A stretch of DNA of 64,000 nucleotides from Streptomyces vilmorinianum (GTDB lineage: Bacteria; Actinomycetota; Actinomycetes; Streptomycetales; Streptomycetaceae). This document shows, piece after piece, positions 16,718 to 25,344 of this stretch. Position numbers and translations under genes: made by a program. Location: NCBI RefSeq assembly GCF_005517195.1, contig NZ_CP040244.1, positions 4,854,001 through 4,918,000 of the forward strand, written 5' to 3'. The notes below the pieces were generated by a model. The model was not told the DNA's origin and searched no databases. It worked only from the letters and a program-made list of their open reading frames with translations. The stretch's first letter is position 1. Each line of letters begins with the position of its first letter.

Positions 16718-16739
16718 CGGCCGGGCCAGGCCCCGGCCG
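16718..16739 (-). terminator. Possible terminator after the M6-like protease gene
   Basis: CGGCCGGG and CCCGGCCG form perfect 8-bp arms around a 6-base loop, 17 bp beyond the stop of the M6-like gene. No U tract is present. It would separate that unit from the M55 operon downstream. Confidence 0.5.
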
Positions 16740-16755
16740 AGGGGCGACGCCGGGC

Positions 16756-17955
16756 TCAGGAGGTGGTCAGCCGGACCACGTCCCCCCACTCGCCGCCCGC
16801 GAGGACCTCGATCCGGACTCCGCCGTCCGGGTCGGTGAAGGTCTGGCCCGGCCGGTACGCCCCCAGGTCCAGCGGGGTGCAGCCGGCGGGCGGGGTGGTG
16901 TCGGGACGGCCGTTCATGACGCGGACGGGGCCCTCGCCGGTCGGGGTCGCGGAGTCGACCCGGTAGATGAGGACTCCGCTGGAGCAGGCGGAGCGGTCGT
17001 TGCCCTCGGCGCGGCGGGACTCGGCGACGTACGCCGTGGTGGCGCCGGTGCGCAGGACGGCGATCTTGGTTCCGCCGGGGCGCTCCACGGGGCTCAGGAG
17101 TACCGTGCGCCGCCCTGGTGCGGAGAGACAGGCGACCTGGTCGTCGCGGGTCCAGCCGAGCTTCCAGGAGTGCCAGCCGAGGTACTGCGGGGCGTGTCCG
17201 GCGATGTTGCCCATGACGTCCCAGCCGCCCACGTACTGGTGGGTGGCGCCGGTGAAGGAGTACAGGTCGGGCAGGCCGAAGGTGTGGGCGGTCTCGTGGG
17301 CGACGACCTTGTGGCCCCAGCGCCACAGGTCCTGGCCGAAGGTGACGGCCCATTTGAGGCGGGTGCCGTCGGCGGTCACGCCGGGGCCGGCGGGGTCGTA
17401 GAGGTAGGTCGGGGAGAACGGGATCGCGGTGGCCGCCCTGGTGGGGACGATGTTCACCATGTCGTAGCGGGAGAAGTCCGCGTACGGGTCGGCGGCGGCG
17501 ATCGCGTCGCGCACGTACGCCTCGTGGGCCTCGAAGGTGAGGCCGCGCTGGAATCCGTACGAGACGGAGTCCGCCGGCATGCGGATCCAGCGGTGCAGGG
17601 AGCTGACGGCGAGTTCGGCGCGGCCGTAGCTGGCCGTGCGCATCCAGTCGGCGGCGGGGGCGAGCTGGGCGGCGTAGGCGGAGGTGGGGTCGCCGTCGGG
17701 GTCGGCCTGGGCGTCGGGGAAGTCCACGAAGAGGGTCAGGACCCGGCGGGTTCCGGTGGAGGGCTGGAACTGTACGGGGTCGGTGTCGTGGCCCTCGTCG
17801 GTCCAGCCGGTCCGGCCGGGCAGCGCGCAGTCGGTGGCCGGGGCGGGGGCGGCGAACGGCTGCGGGCGCGCGTGGGCGGTGGGGGCGGTCAGGACGGCGA
17901 GGCAGGAGGCGGAGGCGAGGAGGGCGGCGGCGAGGCGGGGCATCGGGGCAGGCAC
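16756..17955 (-). CDS. Secreted M6-like zinc metalloprotease
   Basis: This 399-residue exported protease has a signal peptide (MPRLAAALLASASCLAVLTAPTAHA is the region, residues 5-28). The zinc site HETAHTFGLPD is at 220-230, with a following DVMG turn (GGWDVMGN). HExxH followed by GLPD and DxMG fits the M6/immune-inhibitor-A-like group. A C-terminal beta domain follows. I chose the GTG at 17955 because GGGAGA precedes it. It starts 41 bp after the stop of the S33 iminopeptidase-like gene on the same strand, so it may be read from that gene's promoter and belong to the proposed collagen regulon. Confidence 0.85.
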   Translation of the reverse strand: MPAPMPRLAAALLASASCLAVLTAPTAHARPQPFAAPAPATDCALPGRTGWTDEGHDTDPVQFQPSTGTRRVLTLFVDFPDAQADPDGDPTSAYAAQLAPAADWMRTASYGRAELAVSSLHRWIRMPADSVSYGFQRGLTFEAHEAYVRDAIAAADPYADFSRYDMVNIVPTRAATAIPFSPTYLYDPAGPGVTADGTRLKWAVTFGQDLWRWGHKVVAHETAHTFGLPDLYSFTGATHQYVGGWDVMGNIAGHAPQYLGWHSWKLGWTRDDQVACLSAPGRRTVLLSPVERPGGTKIAVLRTGATTAYVAESRRAEGNDRSACSSGVLIYRVDSATPTGEGPVRVMNGRPDTTPPAGCTPLDLGAYRPGQTFTDPDGGVRIEVLAGGEWGDVVRLTTS

Positions 17956-17996
17956 GTGCGGATCTCCCGTCGGAGGCTGGGGGGAAAGGTGAGGTC

Positions 17997-19262
17997 TTAC
18001 GCGCGGCCGGCGGCCAGGTCCATGAGGCGGGCGAGGACGCGGTCGCCGGAGGTGTGGACGCCGTCGTGTTCCCACTCGTTGGTGACCCAGACGCGGGTGG
18101 AGCCGACCGCGCGAGCCGTACGCAGGGAGAGTCCTGCGTCGACGTACATGTCGTCGTGGTAGACGACCGCGGCGAGGGGGACCTCGTTGACGGCGAGGCG
18201 GTGCGGGTCGTACAGGGGCGGCCAGTCGGTGCGCGCCGCGAGGAGTTCGGCGGCCTCGGCGAAGGGGCGCAGGCCCCTGATGTCCCGGAACATCCAGGGG
18301 TACATCATCTCGCCCGTGAGGAGGAGGGGGTCGGCGTCCTCGGCGAACTCGGGGAAGTCGGCGAGCGCACGGGACGCCGCCCAGGCGGTCGGGCCGGCCC
18401 CTTGTCCGTACAGGGTCTCCTGCAGGACGGCGAAGAGCGGGTTGTCGGTGAAGCCGGTCAGGGTCGTCACCTGGTGGAGGAAGGTGTCGGTCAACTCGCC
18501 GCGCTCGTCGAGGGCTTCGTCGAGCAGCCAGTGGACGCGCTCGAAGCCGTCGCCCATGCCGAGGGCGAGGCCGAGGGTGCGCAGCCGGCGCGGGGTGAGC
18601 CGGTCCCCGTCCGGGAGACGTGTGTCGTCCGTGGCGAGGAGGTCGGCGATCTTTCGCAGGAGCGGGGCGTCGTCGGGGTAGCGGGCGTAGAAGTCGTGGA
18701 CGCGGTCGCGGACGCGGGGGTAGGTGCGGGCGTACACGTCGTCGGCGGTGGCGGTGAGGCCGGGCAGTCCGCCGGTGACGTAGCAGGCGCGCAGGCCCTC
18801 GGGGGCCCGGGAGAGATAGGTGAGGGTGAGGAAGCCTCCGTAGCTCTGACCGAGGGTCTCCCAGGGCGTGTCGCCGCACAGCCTGCGGCGGATCAGTTCC
18901 GCGTCGGCCACGATCGAGTCGGCCCGGAAGTGGCCGAGATACGCGGCGAGTCGCTCCGCCGAGGGGAAGCGGGACGCGGACCGCGCGGTGATCGGGGTGG
19001 AGCGGCCGGTGCCGCGCTGGTCGAGGAGCAGCACGCGGTGGGTCTTCAGGGCGTGGTCCAGCCATCCGGGCGAACCGGCGGACGGGCGGGGCGACTTGCC
19101 GCCGGGTCCGCCCTGGAGGTAGAGCAGCCAGGGGAGTTGCTCGCCGGAGCGGGCCGGGTCGGCGACCTCCCGGGCGAAGACGTCGAGGGTGGGCCCGTCG
19201 GGGACCTGGTGGTCCAGGGGGACGGTGAAGACATGGTCGACGGTCGCGTACGCGGGGTTCAT
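17997..19262 (-). CDS. S33 alpha/beta hydrolase, proline-iminopeptidase-like
   Basis: This 421-residue cytoplasmic peptidase has the S33 proline iminopeptidase layout. The oxyanion loop QGGPGG is at residues 50-55, DQRGTGRS at 81-88, and the nucleophile elbow GQSYGG at 138-143 with Ser140. The His is likely in NEWEHDGV near the C-terminus. Such enzymes remove N-terminal proline (some also hydroxyproline) from peptides. GGAGGG precedes the ATG. Its promoter carries an AATGT/ACATT-type element like those of the hydroxyproline genes, which fits a role in degrading imported collagen peptides. Confidence 0.88.
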   Translation of the reverse strand: MNPAYATVDHVFTVPLDHQVPDGPTLDVFAREVADPARSGEQLPWLLYLQGGPGGKSPRPSAGSPGWLDHALKTHRVLLLDQRGTGRSTPITARSASRFPSAERLAAYLGHFRADSIVADAELIRRRLCGDTPWETLGQSYGGFLTLTYLSRAPEGLRACYVTGGLPGLTATADDVYARTYPRVRDRVHDFYARYPDDAPLLRKIADLLATDDTRLPDGDRLTPRRLRTLGLALGMGDGFERVHWLLDEALDERGELTDTFLHQVTTLTGFTDNPLFAVLQETLYGQGAGPTAWAASRALADFPEFAEDADPLLLTGEMMYPWMFRDIRGLRPFAEAAELLAARTDWPPLYDPHRLAVNEVPLAAVVYHDDMYVDAGLSLRTARAVGSTRVWVTNEWEHDGVHTSGDRVLARLMDLAAGRA

Positions 19263-19274
19263 CCGATCCCTCCA

Positions 19275-19291
19275 CTATAACATGTGACATT
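19275..19291 (-). promoter_or_regulatory. Island operator A with -10 of the S33 gene
   Basis: AACATGTGACATT at 19279-19291 is a variant of the AATGT-N3-ACATT element. On the minus strand the overlapping TTATAG (19280-19275) is a good -10, with the ATG only 12 bases further on. Repressor bound here would cover the promoter. Confidence 0.6.
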
Positions 19292-19344
19292 TCACCGGTA
19301 CGTACAGGCCTGCCCAGGCGCCGGAAGGCCGGCGCCAGGGGGTG

Positions 19345-20031
19345 TCAGCCCGCGGTCTCGGCCGCCCGCTCGCTCTTCGCCCACAGGGAGCGGACGTGGC
19401 CCAGGTGCCGCTTCATGCACCGCTCCGCGCCCTTGGCGTCCCCCGCGAGCATCAGGTCGAGGAGCTCCAGGTGCTCCTCGGCCGACGGGATCAGCTCGCC
19501 GCGCTCGTCCAGGGCGGTGAGCCCGTACAGCCGGGACCGCTTGCGCAGTTCGCCGACGGTCTCGACGAGCCGCTCGTTGCCCGCGAGGCCGAGCAGCGTG
19601 AGGTGGAACTGCCGGTCCGCCTCCAGGTAGCCGATGAGGTCGTGGTCCCGGGCCGCGCGCACGATCGCCTCGGCGACCGGCCGCAGCGCCTCCAGGTCCT
19701 CGCGGGCGGCGGTCCTGGCGACCCGGCCGACGACGGGGATCTCGATGAGCGCGCGGATCTCGGTGTACTGGTCGAGGTCGCGTTCGTCCACCTCGGTGAC
19801 CCGGAACCCCTTGTTGCGGACCGGCTCGACCAGCCCCTCGCGCGCGAGGTCGAGCATCGCCTCGCGCACGGGGGTGGCGGAGATGCCGAAGTCCTCGGCG
19901 AGCGCCGGCGCGGAGTACACCACGCCGGGCCGCAGCTCGCCCGAGATCAGGGCGGCGCGCAGGGCATGGGCGACCTGGTCGCGCAGCCGCTCCCGGGAGG
20001 CGTTGAGGTCGCGGTGCTTCAGGTGCCCCAT
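19345..20031 (-). CDS. GntR-family (FadR/FCD subfamily) regulator, likely controls the collagen/hydroxyproline island
   Basis: This 228-residue regulator has an N-terminal winged helix-turn-helix (LISGELRPGVVYSAPALAEDFGISATPVREAM) and a C-terminal all-helical FCD-type domain with spaced Asp/His ligands (FHLTLLGLAGNERL, EEHLELLDLMLAGD). FCD regulators commonly bind small acids through a metal. It is the last gene on its strand after the hydroxyproline genes and has its own AATGT-type site at the ATG-proximal promoter. Six such sites in 17.7 kb suggest that it is the island repressor. The ligand (hydroxyproline or a pathway intermediate) is inferred. Confidence 0.88.
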   Translation of the reverse strand: MGHLKHRDLNASRERLRDQVAHALRAALISGELRPGVVYSAPALAEDFGISATPVREAMLDLAREGLVEPVRNKGFRVTEVDERDLDQYTEIRALIEIPVVGRVARTAAREDLEALRPVAEAIVRAARDHDLIGYLEADRQFHLTLLGLAGNERLVETVGELRKRSRLYGLTALDERGELIPSAEEHLELLDLMLAGDAKGAERCMKRHLGHVRSLWAKSERAAETAG

Positions 20032-20074
20032 GGCGACGGTGATCCCTTCGTTCGGGTTTGGACCACCACCGTAC

Positions 20075-20087
20075 AATGTCACGTTGT
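20075..20087. promoter_or_regulatory. Island operator B (regulator gene promoter)
   Basis: AATGTCACGTTGT matches the AATGT-N3 half of the island element, with a weaker right half. It overlaps the stop codon of the semialdehyde dehydrogenase gene and lies 44 bp upstream of the GntR start, fitting autoregulation. Confidence 0.55.
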
Positions 20088-21470
20088 CCTCGCAGGTGAC
20101 AGGGTGTACGTGCGACTCGACGTGTAGAACTCCAGAGCGGCCCGGCCCTGTTCGCGCGGACCGTGGCTGGACTCCTTCGCCCCGCCGAACGGCAGATGGA
20201 AGTCCACGCCGCTGGAGGGGGCGTTGATCCGGATCATGCCGGTGTCGAGCGCGTCGAGGCCGTGCAGGGCCGTGTCCAGATCGGCCGTGTGGACCGAGGT
20301 GACCAGACCGTACGGCACGGAGTTGGTGATCCGCACCGCTTCGGCGAGATCGTCGGCCGACAGCAGGGCCGCGATCGGGCCGAAGACCTCCTCGCGCAGC
20401 AGCCGGTGGTCCGCCGCGGCCTTCTCGACCAGGGTCGGGGCCGCGTACCAGCCGGGTCCGGCCGGCATGGTGCCGCCCGCGAGGACGGGCAGACCCTGCC
20501 AGGCCTCGCCGACCCGGTCGCGCGCCCGCTCGTCGATGAGGGGCCCGCAGACGGTGGCCGGGTCGGCGGGGTCGCCGACCGGAACGGCGCGCAGCGCCTC
20601 GGTGAGCGCCTCGCGCAGGGGGTCGAGCGCGGCGCCGACGGCGATCACCCTGCTGGTGGCGGTGCACTTCTGCCCCGCGTACCCGGCGAGGGCGGCGGTG
20701 ATGTCGGCCGCGGCCCGCTCGATGTCGGCGTCCGGCAGCACGATCGCCGCGTTCAGGCCGCCCATCTCGGCCTGGACGGGGATGCCCCGCGCCGTGGCGC
20801 GCGCCGCGACGGCCTGGCCGACGAAGGTCGAGCCGGTGAAGGAGACGACGTCGGCGGCGGAGACGAGCGCCCCGCCCTCGGTCGCTCCGCCGGGCAGGAG
20901 CGTGAACACCCCCTCGGGGAGCGCCTTCTCGACGATCTCCGCGAGGCGCAGGGCGCAGGCGGTGGCCTCGGGGGCGGGCTTGAGGACGACGCTGTTGCCG
21001 ACGGCGAGCGCCGGGGCGGCCTTCCAGCTCGGGATGGCGAAGGGGAAGTTCCAGGGGGTGATCAGGCCCGCGACGCCGTGCGGACGGCGGCGGGTGAGCA
21101 GCAGTCCGGGGCCGGCGGCCGTCTCGTGGACGGTGCCGGTGGGCTCGTAGGGGGCCTGGGCGTAGTAGCGCCAGATCGCGACGGTCCGCGCGACCTCCGC
21201 CCTGGCCTCGGCGACCGGCTTGCCGACCTCGCGCACGGCGAGGTCGGCCAGTTCGGCCGAGGCCGCGTCGAAGGCGGACGCGACGGCGCCGAGGGCGGCG
21301 GAGCGTGCCGCCGCCCCGCCGCGCAGCCACGCGGTCTGGGCGGTGCGCGCCCGCTCGACGGCGTCGGCCACGGCGAAGGCGCCGGGCGCGGGGATGCTCA
21401 GGAGTACGTCGGCGGGGTCGGCCGGGTTGCGGGAGGTGAGGGTCACGACGCCCGTGGGGTCGGTGGTCAC
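20079..21470 (-). CDS. Aldehyde dehydrogenase, probable 2-oxoglutarate semialdehyde dehydrogenase
   Basis: This 463-residue NAD(P)-dependent enzyme belongs to the aldehyde dehydrogenase superfamily. It has ITPWNFPF at 137-144, FTGS at 211-214, the general base Glu235 in QAEMGG and the nucleophile Cys269 in GYAGQKC. In hydroxyproline catabolism the final step oxidises 2,5-dioxopentanoate to 2-oxoglutarate. Its position directly after the epimerase and deaminase genes supports that assignment. The GTG at 21470 overlaps the epimerase stop (GTGA) and follows GGAGG; the frame to 21710 is not coding-like. Confidence 0.88.
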   Translation of the reverse strand: MTTDPTGVVTLTSRNPADPADVLLSIPAPGAFAVADAVERARTAQTAWLRGGAAARSAALGAVASAFDAASAELADLAVREVGKPVAEARAEVARTVAIWRYYAQAPYEPTGTVHETAAGPGLLLTRRRPHGVAGLITPWNFPFAIPSWKAAPALAVGNSVVLKPAPEATACALRLAEIVEKALPEGVFTLLPGGATEGGALVSAADVVSFTGSTFVGQAVAARATARGIPVQAEMGGLNAAIVLPDADIERAAADITAALAGYAGQKCTATSRVIAVGAALDPLREALTEALRAVPVGDPADPATVCGPLIDERARDRVGEAWQGLPVLAGGTMPAGPGWYAAPTLVEKAAADHRLLREEVFGPIAALLSADDLAEAVRITNSVPYGLVTSVHTADLDTALHGLDALDTGMIRINAPSSGVDFHLPFGGAKESSHGPREQGRAALEFYTSSRTYTLSPARTT

Positions 21471-22471
21471 AGGAGGAAGCCTCCGGGGAAGGGGTCGTCC
21501 GGGTCGAGGAAGTACTGGGCCGTGCCGGTGATCCAGGCGCGGCCGGTGACGGTCGGGACGACGGCGGGCACCCCGCCGACCTCGGTCTCGGCGACGAGCC
21601 GGCCGGTGAAGTGCGTGCCGATGAAGGACTCGTTGACGAAGTCGGTGTCGAGCGGCAGCTCGCCCCTGGCGTGGAGTTGGGCCATCCGTGCCGAGGTGCC
21701 GGTGCCGCACGGTGAGCGGTCGAACCAGCCGGGGTGGATGGCCATGGCATGGCGGGAGTGGCGGGCGTCGGAGCCGGGGGCCGCGAGGTACACGTGCTTG
21801 ACTCCGGCGATCTCCGGCCGCTCCGGGTGGACGGGGCGGTCCGGGGAGGCGTTGATCGCCTCCATGATCGCGAGACCGGCCGAGAGGAGGTCGTCCTTGC
21901 GGTCACGGTCGAACGGCAGTCCCAGATCGTCCAGTTCGACGAAGGCGTAGAAGTTGCCGCCGAAGGCGAGGTCGTACGTGACCGTTCCGTACCCGGGAAC
22001 GGTGATCTTGCGCTCCAGGCCGACGCAGAACGCGGGCACGTTGGTGAACGTGACCGACTTCGCGGCGCCGTCCTCCACCCGTACGTCGACGGCGACCAGG
22101 CCGGCCGGGGTGTCGAGCCGCACGGTGGTGACCGGTTCGGTCACCGGCACCATGCCCGTCTCGACGAGGACGGTGGCGACGCCGATGGTCCCGTGCCCGC
22201 ACATCGGCAGCAGTCCGGAGACCTCGATGTAGAGCACGCCGTAGTCGGCGTCGGGCCGGGTGGGCGGCTGGAGGATGGCGCCGCTCATGGCGGCGTGCCC
22301 CCGGGGCTCGTACATCAGGAGGGTCCGGAGGTGGTCCAGATGCTCGATGAAGTGCAGCCTGCGCTCGGCCATGGTGGCGCCGGGGATCACCCCGACGCCG
22401 CCGGTGATCACGCGCGTGGGCATGCCCTCGGTGTGCGAGTCGACGGCGTGGAAGACATGACGCGTACGCAC
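21467..22471 (-). CDS. 4-hydroxyproline 2-epimerase (proline racemase family)
   Basis: This 334-residue cofactor-independent epimerase is expected to convert trans-4-hydroxy-L-proline to cis-4-hydroxy-D-proline. Both catalytic cysteines of the two-base mechanism are present: Cys91 in MCGHGT and Cys255 in DRSPCGTGTSAR. The N-terminal VFHAVDSHTEGMPTRVITGG is typical of the hydroxyproline branch. The GTG start follows GAAAGGAAG. Its neighbours, the deaminase, semialdehyde dehydrogenase and D-hydroxyproline dehydrogenase genes, complete the route, so I prefer the epimerase call over proline racemase. Confidence 0.92.
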   Translation of the reverse strand: MRTRHVFHAVDSHTEGMPTRVITGGVGVIPGATMAERRLHFIEHLDHLRTLLMYEPRGHAAMSGAILQPPTRPDADYGVLYIEVSGLLPMCGHGTIGVATVLVETGMVPVTEPVTTVRLDTPAGLVAVDVRVEDGAAKSVTFTNVPAFCVGLERKITVPGYGTVTYDLAFGGNFYAFVELDDLGLPFDRDRKDDLLSAGLAIMEAINASPDRPVHPERPEIAGVKHVYLAAPGSDARHSRHAMAIHPGWFDRSPCGTGTSARMAQLHARGELPLDTDFVNESFIGTHFTGRLVAETEVGGVPAVVPTVTGRAWITGTAQYFLDPDDPFPGGFLL

Positions 22472-22543
22472 GGGCTTCCTTTCGGTGGACGGGTTTCGCG
22501 GGGTCCGCGGTCAGCAGTGCCCGCGGTCAGCGGTGGCCGCGGG

Positions 22544-23452
22544 TCAGTGGTGACCGTCGGCGACGGCCTTCTCGGTGGCGATCCGTACGCGGGCCTCGGT
22601 CTCGCCGGTGAGCGGGAGGCGCGGCGGGCGGGTGGGGCCGCCGTGGCGGCCGACGATGTCCATGGAGAGCTTGATCGACTGGACGAACTCGGTCTTCGAG
22701 TCCCAGCGCAGCAGCGAGTGGAGGGACCGGTAGAGCGGCTGGGCGGTGGCCAGGTCGCCCGCGACCGCCGCGTGGTACAGCTCGGCGCAGGTGGCCGGGA
22801 AGGCGTTGGGGTAGCCGGCGATCCAGCCGACCGCTCCGGCCACGGCCAGTTCGAGCAGGACGTCGTCGGCCCCGATCAACAGGTCGAGCTCCGGGGCGAG
22901 TTCGGCGATCTCGTACGCCCTGCGGACATCGCCGCTGAACTCCTTCACGGCGACGATGCTGCCGTCCTCGTACAGGCGCGCGAGGAGGTCCGGCGTGAGG
23001 TCGACCTTGGTGTCGAGGGGGTTGTTGTACGCGACCACGGGCACCCCGACCTTGGCCACGTCGGCGTAGTGGGCGCGTACGGCCGGCTCGTCGGCGCGGT
23101 AGGCGTTCGGCGGCAGGAGCAGGACCGAGCCGCAGCCGGCCTCGGCCGCCTGCTCCGCCCAGCGGCGGGACTCGGCGCTGCCGTAGGCGGCGACGCCGGG
23201 CATGACGCGCGCCCCGTCGCCCGCCGCCTCGACGGCGGTACGGACCACCTGGGCCCGCTCCTCGTCGGTGAGGGTCTGGTACTCGCCGAGCGAGCCGTTG
23301 GGGACGACGCCGTCGCAGCCGTTGTCGATCAGCCAGCGGACGTGCTCGGCGTAGGCGTCGTGGTCGACGGAGAGGTCGTCCCGCAGGGGCAGGGCGGTGG
23401 CGACCATGATGCCGCGCCAGGGGGTGGCGCCGGTCCAGGAGGTGGCGGTCAT
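22544..23452 (-). CDS. DapA-like 1-pyrroline-4-hydroxy-2-carboxylate deaminase
   Basis: This 302-residue enzyme is a member of the dihydrodipicolinate synthase/N-acetylneuraminate lyase family. The Schiff-base Lys170 is in IVAVKEF, Tyr142 in VVAYNNP, and the substrate loop GSLGEYQTL is at 53-61. In bacterial hydroxyproline pathways such a protein (LhpC/HypD type) deaminates and dehydrates the pyrroline product to 2-oxoglutarate semialdehyde. I chose the ATG at 23452 over 23482 because AAAGG precedes it and the operator lies upstream of it. It is the first gene of the deaminase-epimerase-dehydrogenase run. Confidence 0.9.
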   Translation of the reverse strand: MTATSWTGATPWRGIMVATALPLRDDLSVDHDAYAEHVRWLIDNGCDGVVPNGSLGEYQTLTDEERAQVVRTAVEAAGDGARVMPGVAAYGSAESRRWAEQAAEAGCGSVLLLPPNAYRADEPAVRAHYADVAKVGVPVVAYNNPLDTKVDLTPDLLARLYEDGSIVAVKEFSGDVRRAYEIAELAPELDLLIGADDVLLELAVAGAVGWIAGYPNAFPATCAELYHAAVAGDLATAQPLYRSLHSLLRWDSKTEFVQSIKLSMDIVGRHGGPTRPPRLPLTGETEARVRIATEKAVADGHH

Positions 23453-23470
23453 GTCGACGTACCTTTCTGT

Positions 23471-23483
23471 AATGTGTGACATT
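23471..23483. promoter_or_regulatory. Island operator C, perfect palindrome before the deaminase gene
   Basis: AATGT-GTG-ACATT is the best copy of the island element, with perfect 5-bp arms and a 3-base centre. It contains the GTNNNAC core expected for FadR-type GntR proteins and lies 20-30 bp upstream of the deaminase start. Confidence 0.7.
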
Positions 23484-23525
23484 TTATTGGGTCTTCCGGG
23501 GTGCCCACAAGGGGTCGGAGGGCAC

Positions 23526-25004
23526 CTAGGACGCTTCGGTCTCGCCGGATTCCTCGAGGCCGGCCAGCACCGACAGCGGGACCGGCACCGCGAGCGGGCG
23601 GCGCTCGGACGGGGGCTCGACGGCGGCGCCGTCGCGGGCCGCGAGGCAGGCGACGGCCGTCCCGCACATGCGCCCCTGGCACCAGCCCATGCCGGCCCGG
23701 GTGAACAGCTTGACGGTCCGCGCGTCGCGGGCCCCGAGCTCGGTGACCGCCGCGCGGACGCGTCCGGCGGTGACCTCCTCGCAGCGGCACACGTCCGTGT
23801 CGTCGGTCAGCCACCCCGGCCACCCGGGTCCGGGCGCGTGGGCGGCGGCCATGACCTCGGCGAAGGCGCGCATCCGGTCCCGGCGGCGGCGCAGTTCGCG
23901 TACGCGGCCGGCGGGAACGCGGCTGCCGCGCACCCGGGCGGCCGCCGCGAGGCCGGCCAGTTCTCCTTCGACCCGGGCGAGTGCGGCGCCGCCCACTCCC
24001 CCGGTCTCGCCGGCGGCCCACAGGCCGCGCACCGAGGTCTCCTGGTGGGCGTCCAGGTCGAGGGCCAGGGTGCCGTCCGGCACGGGGCGGGTGGCGCAGC
24101 CGAGCGCCGTGGCCAGCTCGATCTGCGGCACGAGTCCGTGGCCGACGGCCAGCGCGTCGCAGGCGATCCGGCGGCCCGTCCCCCGAACGGGCCGCCAGTC
24201 GCGGTCGAGTCGCGTGACGGTGACGGCCTCCACGCGGTCGGTGCCGTGCACCTCGGTGACGGCGCTGCGGGTCCGCAGCCGTACGCCGTGCCGCAGCAGC
24301 GCGGCGCCGTGGACCAGCGCCTCGGCCGCCTTGTGCGGATTGGTCGCGAGCACGCGGGGGCTGCGGGCGTACCGGAGGTACCCGGACGCCTCCACCACGG
24401 CCGGGACCCGTGCCCCGGCCGCGGCCAGCGAGGAGGCGACCGCGAGGAGCAGGGGGCCGCTGCCGGCCACGACGACGCTTCTGCCGGGGAGCACCAGGCC
24501 GGACTTGAGCATGGCCTGCGCTCCCCCGGCGCCGACGACGCCGGGCAGGGTCCAGCCGGGGAAGGGGAGTTGGCGCTCGTAGGCGCCGGTCGCGAGCAGC
24601 ACCGCCCGGGCCCGTACCCGGGCGGGCCGTTCCTCGGCTCCGTCGGGCCCGGTGACGGCATGGACCGTCCAGGGCGCGTCGGCGGTTGCACCGGCGGGAG
24701 CGTCGGTGGCCGCGTCGTCCCTGGTCAGGGCCCAGACGTGGTGTCCGGCGAGATGGGTCACGCCACTGGCCGCGAGCCTCCGCCCCAGATCGCGGTAGGC
24801 CGACCAGTCGTGGTGCAGGGCTTCGGGCCGTACGGCTCCGAGCGCCGGCGCGGGATGGCGGTAGAACTGCCCGCCGGTCTGCGCCGAGGCGTCCACCAGG
24901 GCGACGGTCAGGCCGAGTTCGTCGGCGGCGACGGCGCCCGCGATGCCGGCGCAGCCCGCGCCGAGGACCACGAGGTCGTACGGTTCACACCCCGAGGCGG
25001 TCAT
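23526..25004 (-). CDS. D-hydroxyproline dehydrogenase, FAD/NAD-binding alpha subunit
   Basis: This 492-residue flavoprotein has a dinucleotide-binding motif LVVLGAGCAGIAGA near the N-terminus, a second Rossmann motif VVVAGSGPLLLAVAS mid-protein, and a C-terminal cysteine cluster. The cluster is Cys406 and Cys408 in CRC, then Cys442 and Cys447 in GWCQGRMC, typical of a bound [2Fe-2S] centre. This is the LhpE/HcnB-like subunit of heterotrimeric D-hydroxyproline dehydrogenases. The ATG at 25004 follows AGGAAGG and overlaps the end of the [2Fe-2S] subunit gene by 20 bp. Confidence 0.9.
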   Translation of the reverse strand: MTASGCEPYDLVVLGAGCAGIAGAVAADELGLTVALVDASAQTGGQFYRHPAPALGAVRPEALHHDWSAYRDLGRRLAASGVTHLAGHHVWALTRDDAATDAPAGATADAPWTVHAVTGPDGAEERPARVRARAVLLATGAYERQLPFPGWTLPGVVGAGGAQAMLKSGLVLPGRSVVVAGSGPLLLAVASSLAAAGARVPAVVEASGYLRYARSPRVLATNPHKAAEALVHGAALLRHGVRLRTRSAVTEVHGTDRVEAVTVTRLDRDWRPVRGTGRRIACDALAVGHGLVPQIELATALGCATRPVPDGTLALDLDAHQETSVRGLWAAGETGGVGGAALARVEGELAGLAAAARVRGSRVPAGRVRELRRRRDRMRAFAEVMAAAHAPGPGWPGWLTDDTDVCRCEEVTAGRVRAAVTELGARDARTVKLFTRAGMGWCQGRMCGTAVACLAARDGAAVEPPSERRPLAVPVPLSVLAGLEESGETEAS

Positions 25005-25299
25005 GGCCGTGTCCTTCCTGGGTGGTGATCGCGTCGCCGGGCCGGGCGGGCACGAGGCAGGCCCGGCGGTTGGGCTCGCCGTTGACGGTGGCGAGGCAGT
25101 CGTAGCACTGGCCGATGCCGCAGAACGCGCCGCGCGGGCGGCCGCCGTCCCGGGTGGTGCGCCAGGCGAGGATGCCGGCTCCCCACAGGGCGGCGGCGAC
25201 GGACTGGCCGGGCAGGGCGGTGATCCGGCGGCCGTCGAAGGTGATCTCGAACGGCGGGTCGGACTGCGCCCCGACCAGGTCGGCGGGGGTACGGGCCAC
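24985..25299 (-). CDS. D-hydroxyproline dehydrogenase, small [2Fe-2S] subunit
   Basis: This 104-residue protein is homologous to HcnA/LhpF-type small subunits. Four cysteines bind the plant-type [2Fe-2S] cluster: Cys60, Cys65 and Cys68 in CGIGQCYDC, and Cys81. The fold matches the N-terminal domain of sarcosine oxidase alpha subunits. The GTG start has AGGAGAGG upstream. It lies 45 bp after the catalytic flavin subunit and overlaps the large alpha subunit gene, so the three subunits are encoded as one unit in the order B-F-E. Confidence 0.9.
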   Translation of the reverse strand: MARTPADLVGAQSDPPFEITFDGRRITALPGQSVAAALWGAGILAWRTTRDGGRPRGAFCGIGQCYDCLATVNGEPNRRACLVPARPGDAITTQEGHGHDRLGV

Positions 25300-25344
25300 G
25301 GGGCCTCTCCTCTCGTGACGGTGCGGAACAACAGCCGGGCGGGT

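Noticed and set aside
16756..19290. 844-codon frame extending the M6-like protease upstream
   Set aside because: The signal peptide and GGGAGA-preceded GTG at 17955 define the start; the upstream part is a shadow of the S33 gene.
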